DNA of 64,000 nt from assembly GCF_009829945.1 (NCBI RefSeq), contig NZ_SZZT01000004.1, positions 1 through 64,000 on the forward strand. Direction: 5' to 3'. This stretch comes from Pantoea sp. SoEX (lineage in GTDB: Bacteria; Pseudomonadota; Gammaproteobacteria; Enterobacterales; Enterobacteriaceae). Position numbers and translations under genes: made by a program. Below the pieces are notes generated by a model. The model ran no database searches, had not been told where the DNA came from, and worked only from the letters and a program-made list of their open reading frames with translations. Positions 51,023 through 60,679 of this stretch are shown here, piece by piece (positions within the stretch are counted from its first letter, which is position 1; each line of letters starts with the position of its first letter).

Positions 51023-52768
51023 ATGACTGAAATAATTTCACGTAAATTCATCATTGAACTAATTTATAAAACAGATATTATCCATTTAATTAATAATCGT
51101 ATTAATTTAAAAAAACACGGAAATAACTTCTATGCATATTGTCCTTTTCATAAAGAAACAAATCCTTCTTTTGTAGTTAATAGCGAAAAACAATTTTATT
51201 ACTGTTTTGGTTGTGGTGTTCATGGTAATGCTATAGATTTTTTAATGAAATATGAAAACCTTAATTTTATAACAGCTATAGAAGAGTTAGCTAATATAAA
51301 TAATGTTGAAGTAATATTTGAAAACCATCAGTATTCAAACAAAAAAATTACATTTTTTAGAAAAAAATTATATGTTCTAATTGATGAAATCTATAATTTT
51401 TATAGAAAAGAACTTAATAAAGTTAGTGCAAAATATGCTCTAAATTATCTTAATCATAGAGGTTTAAATATAAATACTATAAATCGTTTTGGGATTGGGT
51501 TTGCCCCTAAAGGATGGAAAAATATTCTTAATAAATTTGGAAAAAATGATAAAGATCGTGAATTATTAATTAAAGCTGGTATGTTAGTTAATAAGGAAAA
51601 AGACTATTTATATGATAGATTTCGTGAAAGGATTATATTTCCAATTAGAAATAGAATAGGCCATGTAGTGGGTTTCGGCGGTCGTTCAATCTATAATCGA
51701 CTACCTAAGTATCTAAATTCGCCTGAAACAGATGTTTTTCGTAAAAGAAATCAACTATATGGTTTATATGAAGCACTGCAGTGTAATCCAAAACCGGATT
51801 CTTTAATAATAGTTGAAGGATATATAGATGTAATTATGTTATCTCAATATAATATTAATTACGCTGTCGGTTTATTAGGAACTGCAATAACTGTTGAACA
51901 TATTAGACAATTATTTTACCTAACAGCAAATATAATTTTTTGTTTTGATGGAGATAAAATAGGACGTGAAACTGCTTGGAAAACATTAAAAATAGCATTA
52001 CCTTACATGAATGATGGTTATCAAATTAATTTCGTTTTTTTACCAGAAAATGAGGATCCAGATACATTGATCCGTAAGGAAGGTAAAATTAATTTCGAAA
52101 ATAGAATAAAAAAAAGTATACCACTTTCTCATTTTCTATTCGACACACTATTAATGAAAGTGGATCTTCATTCATATGATAGTAAAACTAAACTAAGTGC
52201 ATTAGCATTACCATTAATTTCTCAAATTCCAGGTAAAACATTGCGTATCTACATGCGTAAACAACTTGGAATTAAATTAGGTATTCTTGATGAACACTGT
52301 ATTGAACAATTAATACCTAAAATAAAAACCGAAAAAACTACTCCTGCACTACCATCTTTTAAATTTACTACTATGAGAATTTTATTAGCATTGTTAATAC
52401 AAAATCCGAAACTAGCAATTTTAGTTCCATCTTTTAGTGATTTTTCAGGATATAAAATATCTGGTTTGTCTATATTTATAGAAATAGTAAACCAATGTAA
52501 TAAAAATGTCATATCAAATACAGCACAATTATTAGAGTTATATCGAGGAACAAATTTTATTACTAAGCTTGAAACATTAGCATTGTGGAACCACATGATA
52601 GTAGATGAACAAATCAAAGCAGTATTTCAAGATTCGTTAAATAAAATCCGTAATAACTTACGTGAACAACAACTTGAATTTTTAATTACTCGTGATCGTA
52701 TAAGAAAATTGAATAGTGAAGAACGTAACCAATTTTGGGTTCTGAGTAAGATATTCGCAAAAAAATAG
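51023..52768 (+). CDS. dnaG: DNA primase DnaG
   Basis: Synthesises RNA primers for replication. The zinc domain has Cys40, His43, Cys61 and Cys64 (CPFHKETNPSF, YYCFGCGVHGN); the TOPRIM core shows IIVEGYIDVIML and FDGDKIGRETAWK; the C-terminal helicase-binding domain is present to the end. Length 581 equals E. coli. There is no ribosome binding site in the A/T leader, in keeping with its low expression in E. coli. Confidence 0.97.
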   Translation: MTEIISRKFIIELIYKTDIIHLINNRINLKKHGNNFYAYCPFHKETNPSFVVNSEKQFYYCFGCGVHGNAIDFLMKYENLNFITAIEELANINNVEVIFENHQYSNKKITFFRKKLYVLIDEIYNFYRKELNKVSAKYALNYLNHRGLNINTINRFGIGFAPKGWKNILNKFGKNDKDRELLIKAGMLVNKEKDYLYDRFRERIIFPIRNRIGHVVGFGGRSIYNRLPKYLNSPETDVFRKRNQLYGLYEALQCNPKPDSLIIVEGYIDVIMLSQYNINYAVGLLGTAITVEHIRQLFYLTANIIFCFDGDKIGRETAWKTLKIALPYMNDGYQINFVFLPENEDPDTLIRKEGKINFENRIKKSIPLSHFLFDTLLMKVDLHSYDSKTKLSALALPLISQIPGKTLRIYMRKQLGIKLGILDEHCIEQLIPKIKTEKTTPALPSFKFTTMRILLALLIQNPKLAILVPSFSDFSGYKISGLSIFIEIVNQCNKNVISNTAQLLELYRGTNFITKLETLALWNHMIVDEQIKAVFQDSLNKIRNNLREQQLEFLITRDRIRKLNSEERNQFWVLSKIFAKK

Positions 52769-52985
52769 CTTATTTAGTAAGCATTTATATTTTTTAAAAT
52801 AATAATTCATGTTAATAAATTTACTAACCTGGTAAAAGATTAAGAATCAATTTATTAACGTTTAAGCCATGTCTTATTTAAAATATTGTTCTGCTAGAGG
52901 CAGTACTCTTGCTTCATTTATGAGCAAAAATTAGCTCGTAGCCAATAGATATCAATTTAATTCACAGGAGTTTAGATACCGTCTT
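52769..52985 (+). promoter_or_regulatory. dnaG-rpoD spacer with conserved rpoD leader
   Basis: The 217-base spacer is richer in G/C than other spacers, with blocks such as GCTAGAGGCAGTACTCTTGC near 52891-52910 and the TAGATACCGTCTTATG run into the rpoD start. I recall very similar sequence in the E. coli rpoD leader. The nearest Shine-Dalgarno candidate CAGGAG is 15 bases or more from the ATG, too far for standard use, so leader structure may assist initiation. In E. coli this junction is also where dnaG mRNA is cleaved by RNase E. Confidence 0.4.
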
Positions 52986-54809
52986 ATGGAACAAAATTCA
53001 CAGTCACAGCTTAAACTTCTTATTACTCGAGGCAAGGAGCAAGGATATTTAACCTATGCTGAAGTTAATGATCATCTACCAGAAGATATCACTGACTCTG
53101 ATCAGATAGCAGATATTATTCAAACAATAAATGATATGGGAATTCAGGTGGTAGAAAAAGCTCCAGATGCTGACGATTTAATATTGAATGAAAGCAATTC
53201 TAGTACTTATGATGATACTTTAGAAGAAGTTGCTGCTCAAGTATTATCAAGTGTTGAATCTGAAATTGGGCGTACTAACGACCCAGTACGCATGTACATG
53301 CGTGAAATGGGTACAGTAGGATTACTTACTCGTGAGGGAGAAATTGATATCGCAAAAAGAATAGAAGAAGGAATTAATCAAGTTCAGTGTTCAGTAGCTG
53401 AATATCCAGAAGCAATTACTTATTTATTAGATCAATACGATAAAGTTCAGTTAGGAGAATCTAAATTATCTGATTTAATAATAAATTTTATTGATCCTAA
53501 TGCAAAAGAAAATTTAACGCCTATACCTGATCATATTGAATCTGAATTATGTGAAAAAGATTGCAATAATAGTGATGAAGATGACGAACATGATGAAAAT
53601 ATAGATCCAGAATTAGCTCGTGAAAAATTTTTAGCTCTTAGAGAACAATATGAAATAACTAAAACTGCTATTAAAATTAAAAGCCGTAACCATATAGATG
53701 CTATTAATAAAATCAAAAAACTATCAGAGATATTTAAAGAATTTCGTTTAGTACCAAAACAATTCGATCATCTAGTAAATAATATGCGCAATATGATAGA
53801 ACGCATACGTTTTCAAGAAAGAATAATCATGAAATTTTGTGTTGATTTATGCAAAATGCCTAAGCAGAATTTTATTAGATTATTTTCTGGTAATGAAACA
53901 AATGAAATGTGGATTAAAGATATTATATTGATGAATAAACCATGGTCTGAAAAATTTTTAAAATATGAAAATGATATTTTAAATTGTATACAAAAATTAA
54001 TTGAAATAGAAGGAGAAACTGGATTAACTGTAGAACAAATAAAAAATATAAGTAAGCGTATGTCTATTGGCGAAGCTAAAGCTAGAAGAGCTAAAAAAGA
54101 AATGATAGAAGCTAATCTTCGTCTAGTTATTTCAATTGCAAAAAAATATACTAATCGAGGTTTACAATTTCTAGATTTAATTCAAGAAGGTAATATAGGT
54201 TTAATGAAAGCAGTGGATAAATTTGAATATAGAAGAGGTTATAAATTTTCCACTTATGCTACATGGTGGATCAGACAAGCAATTACTAGATCTATTGCTG
54301 ATCAAGCACGCACAATTAGAATTCCTGTTCACATGATAGAAACTATCAATAAATTAAATCGTATTTCACGTAAAATGTTACAGGAGATAGGTCGTGAACC
54401 AACACCAGAAGAATTATCTGAACGTATGTTTATCTCTGAAGATAAAATTAGAAAAGTTTTAAAGATAGCTAAAGAGCCAATTTCTATGGAAACTCCGATA
54501 GGAGATGATGAAGATTCACATTTAGGTGATTTTATTGAAGATACTACTTTAGAATTACCTTTAGAATCTGCTACTTCTGAAAATTTAAGATCAGCAACTA
54601 ATGATATACTTGCAGGTCTTACTGCACGTGAGGCTAAAGTATTAAGAATGCGTTTTGGTATAGATATGAATACTGATCATACATTAGAAGAAGTTGGAAA
54701 ACAATTTGATGTTACTAGGGAGCGAATTAGACAAATTGAAGCTAAAGCTCTGCGCAAATTACGTCATCCTAGTAGATGTGAAATTTTGCGAAGTTTTTTA
54801 GATGATTAA
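52986..54809 (+). CDS. rpoD: RNA polymerase primary sigma factor RpoD
   Basis: Sigma-70. Region 1.1 ([26 protein letters not shown]) is retained, region 1.2 [22 protein letters not shown], an acidic non-conserved region around 180-220, region 2 [42 protein letters not shown], region 3, and region 4.2 [32 protein letters not shown]. Length 607 (E. coli 613). Promoter recognition residues look unchanged, so E. coli-like -10 and -35 boxes are expected. Confidence 0.98.
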   Translation: MEQNSQSQLKLLITRGKEQGYLTYAEVNDHLPEDITDSDQIADIIQTINDMGIQVVEKAPDADDLILNESNSSTYDDTLEEVAAQVLSSVESEIGRTNDPVRMYMREMGTVGLLTREGEIDIAKRIEEGINQVQCSVAEYPEAITYLLDQYDKVQLGESKLSDLIINFIDPNAKENLTPIPDHIESELCEKDCNNSDEDDEHDENIDPELAREKFLALREQYEITKTAIKIKSRNHIDAINKIKKLSEIFKEFRLVPKQFDHLVNNMRNMIERIRFQERIIMKFCVDLCKMPKQNFIRLFSGNETNEMWIKDIILMNKPWSEKFLKYENDILNCIQKLIEIEGETGLTVEQIKNISKRMSIGEAKARRAKKEMIEANLRLVISIAKKYTNRGLQFLDLIQEGNIGLMKAVDKFEYRRGYKFSTYATWWIRQAITRSIADQARTIRIPVHMIETINKLNRISRKMLQEIGREPTPEELSERMFISEDKIRKVLKIAKEPISMETPIGDDEDSHLGDFIEDTTLELPLESATSENLRSATNDILAGLTAREAKVLRMRFGIDMNTDHTLEEVGKQFDVTRERIRQIEAKALRKLRHPSRCEILRSFLDD

Positions 54810-54842
54810 ATTTTTAGAAAATTAACTGTAATATTTTCCTTT

Positions 54843-54881
54843 TTATGTTATCATTACTTGTTGAGAAGATAACATAATTTA
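54843..54881 (+). terminator. Terminator hairpin after rpoD
   Basis: TTATGTTATC (54843-54852) pairs perfectly with GATAACATAA (54868-54877) over a 15-base loop and is followed by TTTATT. It lies 33 bases after the rpoD stop and ends the rpsU-dnaG-rpoD unit before the tRNA gene. Confidence 0.6.
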
Positions 54882-54964
54882 TTCTAAATAAGAATAAAAT
54901 TTGATCGTCATAGCTACTATATATCTTTATATCTTTTATGAATTTAATAGACTATTTAGACTAA

Positions 54965-55037
54965 GGCCTCTTAGCTCAGTGGTTAGAGCAGGCGACTCAT
55001 AATCGCTTGGTCGCTGGTTCGAATCCAGCAGGGGCCA
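54965..55037 (+). tRNA. ileX: tRNA-Ile2 (anticodon CAU, lysidine type; ileX)
   Basis: The 73 bases fold as a standard tRNA: acceptor GGCCTCT with AGGGGCC, D arm with AGCTCAGTGGTTAGAGC, anticodon loop CTCATAA (CAT at 54998-55000) and a TTCGAATC T loop. The sequence matches what I recall of E. coli ileX, the AUA-reading isoleucine tRNA whose C34 is made lysidine by TilS, and its position after rpoD agrees. After A73 the DNA reads TTA, so CCA is not encoded and must be added by Cca. Confidence 0.93.
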
Positions 55038-55373
55038 TTAAAAAACCAACAAGCAGTTAAAGGTAATAATATTCAGTAATAAATTATATTAATATTTTTT
55101 GTGATCAAAAATCATAGATAAATATAATTTATAATATTTTAAAAATCATTGTAAATATTAGTAATTCAATTAGTTTTTTTCTATAATAAAAATATTTATT
55201 ACTAAATATTTTATTTAAAAACTTAGTAATAAAAATATTAGTTCTTTAAAATTTTATTTTGATATACCTTTCTGCTATTTTATCAATAATGTACTATATT
55301 ACAGAATAATCCTATGGATATGAAAAATCATTTTATATGGAAAATTATTTGATGAATAATTTGGGAATTATGA
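55038..55373. other. Spacer tRNA-Ile2 to yqjA
   Basis: 336 bases, A/T-rich. I see no gene, no second tRNA and no strong hairpin; the yqjA promoter should be in it but is not distinct. Confidence 0.45.
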
Positions 55374-56045
55374 ATGAATATTTTACAAACTTTATTACAT
55401 GCTTTATGGCAGAAAGATTATAATACTTTATCAGATCCCACAGTAATGTGGTTAATTTATGGAATTTTATTCATCATTGTATTTTTAGAAAATGGATTAT
55501 TACCAGCTGCTTTCTTACCAGGAGATAGTTTACTGATTTTGGTTGGAGTTCTCGTAGGAAAAGGAATAGTTAGTTTCCCACTTATAGTTATTATACTTAC
55601 TATCAGTGCTGGTTTAGGTTATTGGATAAGTTATATACAAGGAAAATGGTTAGGAAATACTATAGTAGTACAAAAATGGCTAGCACAACTGCCTGATAAA
55701 TATCATAAAAGAGCACATAATCTTTTTTATCGTCATGGTCTTGCTGCATTATTAATAGGAAGATTTATAGCTTTTATACGCACTTTACTGCCAACAATTG
55801 CTGGAATGTCAGGATTAAATAATATACGTTTTCAATTTTTCAGCTGGATTAGTGGATTATTATGGGTTATAATACTTGTTACCATGGGATTTGTATTAAG
55901 TAAAACAAAAATTTTTATTCATTATGAAGACAAATTAATGTTTTTATTGGTGTTATTACCATTAATTTTGTTATCATTTGGAATGATAAGTTTAATTGTA
56001 ATGTTTTACAAAAAATATAAGTCTAATAAAAATAAAATTAAATAA
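55374..56045 (+). CDS. yqjA: DedA-family membrane protein YqjA
   Basis: Inner-membrane protein of the DedA superfamily, in E. coli needed with YghB for cell division, envelope integrity and drug/pH tolerance, and thought to act as a proton-coupled or lipid transporter. ENGLLPAAFLPGDSLLILVGVL with the conserved Glu/Asp, GYWISYIQGKWLGNT, HRHGLAALLIGRFIAFIRTLLPTIAGMSG (with two membrane-embedded arginines) and four to five hydrophobic segments are present. Length 223 (E. coli 220). No other dedA homologue is in the window. Confidence 0.93.
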   Translation: MNILQTLLHALWQKDYNTLSDPTVMWLIYGILFIIVFLENGLLPAAFLPGDSLLILVGVLVGKGIVSFPLIVIILTISAGLGYWISYIQGKWLGNTIVVQKWLAQLPDKYHKRAHNLFYRHGLAALLIGRFIAFIRTLLPTIAGMSGLNNIRFQFFSWISGLLWVIILVTMGFVLSKTKIFIHYEDKLMFLLVLLPLILLSFGMISLIVMFYKKYKSNKNKIK

Positions 56046-56319
56046 TATGTTATTCTATAAATTTATATAATATCAATTTTATGTAGCATTATTATACATA
56101 TTAATTTATTTTGAATTTTTGATTGTTAATGTCTATAATTTGTTATTATATTGTTAATATATTTAAAAAAGTAATAATACATGTACATGATTAAGTATTA
56201 CGATAAGATATAAATATCTATCATTAATCTGATATTATAATTTGATATGAGATTGCACATTTATTCTATTAAAATAAAAATAGTCTTCTGTTATTTATAT
56301 GTTAACTCAAGATATGATC

Positions 56320-56718
56320 ATGGATACTTCAAAAAATAAACAGAAACCCAGCAAAAATATCATAAACATTACTCAAAATATCATTGCTAAAGTTATTAGT
56401 ATAATTGAAACTAGATTACGTTTAGCAACATTGGAAATAGAAGAAGAAAAATCTAAAATTTTAAAGATATTATTGATGATAACAATAATGTTTATGTTTA
56501 TTTTTTTAGGAATGCTTTGTTTATTAATGATAATAGTATGGTCTGTAAACGCGAAATATCGAATTTTAACTATGATTATTATAAGTATTATCTTATTTTT
56601 ATTATCTTTTTTGGTTGGATTGTATACTTTTAAAAAAATCCGTCAATCTACTTTGTTACAATATACTCGTAAAGAATTAAAAACTGACTGTAACATACTT
56701 GAGGATAAAAATGAATGA
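56320..56718 (+). CDS. yqjE: YqjE, putative membrane protein (phage-holin-like family)
   Basis: Small inner-membrane protein of unknown role. A predicted helix with VISIIETRLRLATLEIEEEKSKI precedes two hydrophobic segments (ILLMITIMFMFIFLGMLCLLMIIVWSV and ILTMIIISIILFLLSFLVGLYTF), then a charged tail. The ATG at 56320 gives 132 residues and places the ETRLRLA motif at residue 30 exactly as in E. coli YqjE (134); a start seven codons upstream is also possible. Overlaps yqjK by four bases (ATGA). yqjC and yqjD, which precede it in E. coli, are missing. Confidence 0.85.
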   Translation: MDTSKNKQKPSKNIINITQNIIAKVISIIETRLRLATLEIEEEKSKILKILLMITIMFMFIFLGMLCLLMIIVWSVNAKYRILTMIIISIILFLLSFLVGLYTFKKIRQSTLLQYTRKELKTDCNILEDKNE

Positions 56719-57014
56719 AAAACAAAAAAAGTGAATCAATAAGTTTAATATGCAATGAAATACACAACCAGCGTATAAATTTATCAACATTGAAAAATGA
56801 CTGGATTATGGGAATGACAAAATATGATAATTATTGGTTAATTATTATGAATGTAAGTAAATACTTGTTTATTAGTAGTGGTATTTTAGCATTATTTTTT
56901 AGAAAATTTCGTAGATTTAATTATCTATTAAAATGCATTAAATATGGATATTTAGGATTTTTAAATAGCTTAAAGGTTATAAGATACCTTGTGAACTTAA
57001 TTAAGTTTATTTAA
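56715..57014 (+). CDS. yqjK: YqjK-like protein
   Basis: A 99-residue basic protein with one hydrophobic segment (YLFISSGILALFF around 51-63), the same length as E. coli YqjK and in the same position directly after yqjE, with an overlapping ATGA start/stop. Sequence similarity is weak: ICNEIHNQRINLS and KNDWIMGMTKYDNYW match E. coli in pattern. The assignment therefore rests on length and synteny. Function is unknown. Confidence 0.75.
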   Translation: MKNKKSESISLICNEIHNQRINLSTLKNDWIMGMTKYDNYWLIIMNVSKYLFISSGILALFFRKFRRFNYLLKCIKYGYLGFLNSLKVIRYLVNLIKFI

Positions 57015-57040
57015 TAACTATATTTGTTTTTTACTTTTTT

Positions 57041-57425
57041 AAAGTCAACCTATAAGCCGGGTTCTGTCATGGACAGTCATTCATCTAGATCAATAATTAC
57101 TTATTGATTCAAGCAGCCTACCCGGGGTTATTAGCACGGGTTGTACTTTTCTTTTTTTAAAGATATTCCCCTATTTGGCCTTACTCTAGGTGGAGTTTAC
57201 ACTGCCAACAACTGTTACCAGTTGAGCGGTACGCTCTTACCGTACCTTTTCACCCTTACTAACTAATATTCTTTATAGATAGCGGTTTTTTTCTGTTGCA
57301 CTGTTCGTAAGCTTTCACTTCCCAGGTGTTACCTGGCACCCTACCCTAAGAGCCCGGACTTTCCTCCCCTTAATTTGTCTTGTTATACTTTTGACAAAAA
57401 AGCGGCGACTGTCTAGTTGACTTTT
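57041..57425 (-). ncRNA. rnpB: RNase P RNA (M1 RNA)
   Basis: Catalytic RNA that trims tRNA 5' leaders. On the minus strand the 5' part reads AGACAGTCGCCGC, then GAGGAAAGTCCGGGC at about 57352-57366, GGGCACC-type P8-P9 elements, AAACTCCACC with AGGCCAAATAGGGG, CCCGGGTAGGCTGCTTGA and the closing GACAGAACCCGGCTTATAGG. These are the universal conserved regions of type A RNase P RNA. The estimated length of 385 nt compares with 377 in E. coli; ends are set by pairing AAGTCAAC with GTTGACTT. A rare G+C-rich island in the window. Confidence 0.96.
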
Positions 57426-57433
57426 ATGATATA

Positions 57434-57439
57434 ATTATA
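57434..57439 (-). promoter_or_regulatory. Extended -10 box of rnpB
   Basis: Minus-strand TGTTATAAT is a perfect -10 hexamer with the extended TGn motif. It ends 8 bases before the estimated 5' end of the RNase P RNA, the correct distance for a start site. A -35 match is poor. Confidence 0.5.
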
Positions 57440-57589
57440 ACACATATTATCCTTAATATTACATTAATTAATTGATATTTTATAAAAATTTATCATAAAT
57501 TATGATGATATGATATTTGTTAAATATTTTTAATAATTATGTTATTATGAGTATAATATTAATATATTTAGATTTAGTAAAGGTATATA

Positions 57590-58126
57590 ATGAACATTAA
57601 TCTTGTACCATCAGGTTTGCAAATACCAGAAGATATTTATGTAATTATTGAAATATCAGCAAATGATAATCCAATCAAATACGAAATAAATAAAAAATTG
57701 GGAGTTTTATTTGTTGATCGTTTTATACTAACAACCATGTTTTATCCATGTAATTATGGTTATATTAATAACACTTTATCTCTTGATGGTGATCCAGTTG
57801 ATATATTAGTCCCGACTCCATATCCAATAAGACCAAAATCTGTAATTAGATGTCGTCCTGTAGGTATTTTAAAGATGATTGATGATTCCGGTGAAGATTC
57901 CAAAGTAATTGCCGTTCCGCATAATACAATATCACAAGAATATGATAACATTTATAATGTTAATGACCTTCCTAGGTTATTACGTGATCAGATAGCACAT
58001 TTTTTTGCGCATTATAAAGATCTAGAACAAGGAAAATGGACAAAAATAATCTGCTGGGATGATGCTCAAGCAGCTAAGCAAGAAATTGTGTCTTCTATTG
58101 AACGTGCTAAAAAATTAAATGATTAA
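57590..58126 (+). CDS. ppa: Inorganic pyrophosphatase
   Basis: Mg-dependent hydrolysis of PPi, which drives nucleic-acid and aminoacyl-tRNA synthesis. [23 protein letters not shown] carries the metal-binding aspartates, and [12 protein letters not shown] the third carboxylate group; [10 protein letters not shown] follows. Length 178 (E. coli 176). AAAGG stands eight bases before the ATG. It opens the last block of the window, in which gene order is that of a different part of the E. coli map. Confidence 0.97.
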   Translation: MNINLVPSGLQIPEDIYVIIEISANDNPIKYEINKKLGVLFVDRFILTTMFYPCNYGYINNTLSLDGDPVDILVPTPYPIRPKSVIRCRPVGILKMIDDSGEDSKVIAVPHNTISQEYDNIYNVNDLPRLLRDQIAHFFAHYKDLEQGKWTKIICWDDAQAAKQEIVSSIERAKKLND

Positions 58127-58219
58127 GTATTTTTAATTTGTATTTTACATAATTTCATTGTTATTTGATATTTTAAAGAATTTGGCTATCGATTTTTTTA
58201 TTTTAAATGATTTTTTAAA

Positions 58220-58999
58220 TTATTTATCATAAAAAACAGAAGCTAAAAACTTTGGATTAGTTAATGATTGGCGGGGTATATAGTTTAATGTTTTTCCACT
58301 CCAATCTTTAACATGTGCTCCAGAAGCTACGGCTATTACATGTCCTGCACTTGTATCCCAGATGTTGGTAGGACTAAATCTAGGGTAGAATTGTATTTTT
58401 CCTTCAGCTAGCAAACAAAATTTAAGTGATGATCCTATTTTAATAATATTGTAATTACTTAATCTAAATAAAAATTCATTTATTTCACTGACACAACAAT
58501 TGTTATGCGAACGACTAATCGCTACTGTTGGTGGAGTGATATAACAAGAACGAATCTGTTGTGTTTCATTATTTACTACCTTGTACGCTTTATCTCCATG
58601 TATCGCATGGTACATAACATCTAAGGCTGGTGCATAAACAACTCCTAAAGTAGGTATTCCCTGTTCAATTAATGCTATATTAACAGTAAATTCGTTGTTA
58701 CGTTTAATAAATTCTTTTGTTCCATCTAATGGATCTATCAACCAATAGCTTTGCCAATTTTTACGAATTTCCCAAGATATTGGGTTTTCTTCTGATAGTA
58801 TGGGAATATCAGGTGTAAAATTTTTTAATCCTTTAACAAGAATATCATGTGATAAAATATCTGCATTTGTTACTGGAGATTTGTCATTTTTTTGATTAAT
58901 TTCATAATTAATATTATTATATATTTCCATTATAGCTTCGCCTGCTAAACGAGCTAGCATACAAGTATTTTGTATTATATTTTTTTTGTTTTTATTCAT
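58220..58999 (-). CDS. cysQ: 3'(2'),5'-bisphosphate nucleotidase CysQ
   Basis: Removes the 3'-phosphate from PAP/PAPS, recycling by-products of sulfate assimilation and acyl-carrier phosphopantetheinylation. LSEENPISWEIR, DPLDGTKEFIKRNNEFTVNIALIE (metal site) and PTNIWDTSAGHVIAVASGAHV are hallmark IMPase-fold motifs. Length 259 (E. coli 246). Sulfate-reduction genes are not seen here. It converges with ppa. Confidence 0.95.
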   Translation of the reverse strand: MNKNKKNIIQNTCMLARLAGEAIMEIYNNINYEINQKNDKSPVTNADILSHDILVKGLKNFTPDIPILSEENPISWEIRKNWQSYWLIDPLDGTKEFIKRNNEFTVNIALIEQGIPTLGVVYAPALDVMYHAIHGDKAYKVVNNETQQIRSCYITPPTVAISRSHNNCCVSEINEFLFRLSNYNIIKIGSSLKFCLLAEGKIQFYPRFSPTNIWDTSAGHVIAVASGAHVKDWSGKTLNYIPRQSLTNPKFLASVFYDK

Positions 59000-59098
59000 A
59001 TAATGTTTTATATGGTATATTTTAAGTAAAATAAAAATTTTATATTATATAAAAATATTTAAAATAATGAATTTATTAATAAAAATTATAGTATATTA

Positions 59099-59548
59099 TT
59101 AACACGATATAATATTTACGATCAATCTTGCAGATATTTCATTATGAATATTAATATAAACTTCATGTTCTCCAATTGTACGTAAAACACCATTAGGTAA
59201 TCTTACCTCACTTTTATTTATTTCAATACCATAAGAGGCAATTGCATCAACAATATTACGAGTACCAATAGAACCAAACAGTTTACCCTTTTCTCCTGAT
59301 TTAGATGTAATCGTAATTTTGCCTAATTTTTTGATTTTTTCTGCTTTATCTTTTGCAAAAATTATATTTTCGGTTAATTGGTTTCGTAATTTTTTTTGAT
59401 TTTTTTCAAATAAACTAATATTATTTTTAGTGGCAATTACGGCTTTTCCAGTCGGAACTAAAAAATTACGTGCATATCCAGATTTGACATTAACAATATC
59501 ACCAATATCACCTAGTTTTTTTATTTTATTAAGAATGATAATTTTCAC
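59099..59548 (-). CDS. rplI: 50S ribosomal protein L9 (GTG start)
   Basis: Elongated protein on the L1 side of the large subunit. LNKIKKLGDIGDIVNVKSGYARNFLVPTGKAV is the N-terminal rRNA-binding domain, then the long helix, and KLFGSIGTRNIVDAI with VRLPNGVLRTIGEHEV in the C-terminal domain. The longer frame opens at TTG; the GTG at 59546-59548 yields 149 residues, the E. coli length, with a TGGTGGA ribosome binding site seven bases ahead. Last gene of rpsF-rpsR-rplI. Confidence 0.95.
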   Translation of the reverse strand: MKIIILNKIKKLGDIGDIVNVKSGYARNFLVPTGKAVIATKNNISLFEKNQKKLRNQLTENIIFAKDKAEKIKKLGKITITSKSGEKGKLFGSIGTRNIVDAIASYGIEINKSEVRLPNGVLRTIGEHEVYINIHNEISARLIVNIISC

Positions 59549-59596
59549 TATATAATCCACCAAATAATGTAAAATATTTTTATTATAAAAAGAAAA

Positions 59597-59824
59597 TTAC
59601 TTATGCCGGTCAGTATAGGGTATTAAAGCTAAATAACGTGCACGCTTAATAGCTGTTGATAATTGACGTTGGTACTTTGCACAGGTACCAGTAATACGGC
59701 TTGGAACTATCTTTCCATTTTCAGTAATGTAATTTTTAAGTGTTATAATATCTTTATAATCAATTTCATTGATCCCTTCCACAGTAAAACGGCAAAATTT
59801 GCGACGACGAAAATAACGTGTCAT
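59597..59824 (-). CDS. rpsR: 30S ribosomal protein S18
   Basis: Platform protein that pairs with S6. [26 protein letters not shown] and the [41 protein letters not shown] core match E. coli over 75 residues. GAAGGA precedes the start. The priB gene, which stands between rpsF and rpsR in E. coli, is replaced by a 106-base A/T spacer. Confidence 0.97.
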   Translation of the reverse strand: MTRYFRRRKFCRFTVEGINEIDYKDIITLKNYITENGKIVPSRITGTCAKYQRQLSTAIKRARYLALIPYTDRHK

Positions 59825-59930
59825 ATATTTAATCCTTCTAGATGTATTATTGTAATTTTTTATGACTGAATATTAGGTTTAGGTAGTGGTTTAATTATTA
59901 TTATTAAAAATTTTATAATAAACAAATTAT

Positions 59931-60329
59931 TTACTCTTCAGAATCTTCAATGTCAGAAATATTAGTTTCATTATCTATAAGATCTTCTCGTTTATTATTT
60001 CGACGTTCGTCTTTAATTTTAATTATACATGAGGGTTCAATTATTGCATTCTTTACACGTGTTATCATACTACGTATTATCATATCGTTTAATCTAAAAT
60101 TATTTTCTAACTCTTTAATTGCTTCTCGAGGTATTTCAATATTAAGCAAAAAATAATGAGCTTTATGAAGATTATTAATTGGATAAGCTAATTGACGACG
60201 ACGCCAATCTTCTAACCGGTGTACTTTTCCTTTAGATTTTTTTACATAACTAGTATATTGTTCAACTATACTTAAGACTTTTTCGCTTTGATCTGGATGT
60301 ATCATAAACACAACTTCATAATGACGCAT
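59931..60329 (-). CDS. rpsF: 30S ribosomal protein S6
   Basis: Small-subunit protein that binds with S18. [47 protein letters not shown] and the acidic C-terminal tail [14 protein letters not shown] are typical; 132 residues (E. coli 131). The tail is the substrate of RimK glutamylation in E. coli. AAGGAGC lies ten bases before the ATG. First gene of its operon. Confidence 0.97.
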   Translation of the reverse strand: MRHYEVVFMIHPDQSEKVLSIVEQYTSYVKKSKGKVHRLEDWRRRQLAYPINNLHKAHYFLLNIEIPREAIKELENNFRLNDMIIRSMITRVKNAIIEPSCIIKIKDERRNNKREDLIDNETNISDIEDSEE

Positions 60330-60679
60330 TGTAATTGCTCCTTAAGGGTTATAGCTTCTTTTATAATATTAATTCTCCACTACTACTATTGAGAAGCAAG
60401 GAACTATATTTAAAACACAAAGCATGTAAATTAGTACTAAATAACTCCTAATAAATTAAATATTTTTATTAAGTATTTTTTAATTAAATAAATAAAAAAT
60501 TATATCAATAATTTTTTAAATAGTAAAACTATAATAGTTAAAAATGTAATATAAAAATTTTCTATTAATAAATAATCTAAAATATTATTTTTAATAAAAT
60601 TAGGTAAAATTATAAGTAATGATTTGATTATTATATAAATATACAGAAAATGAGCAAATTAAATACTTTAACTGTTAAA
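60330..60679. other. Upstream region of rpsF
   Basis: 350 bases. On the minus strand close to rpsF a TTCTC/GAGAA hairpin with loop near 60371-60394 and a TATAAA lie in a slightly more mixed sequence, where the S6:S18 autoregulatory leader would be expected; its conserved CCG bulge is not evident. The remainder is plain A/T without gene or RNA. Confidence 0.4.
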
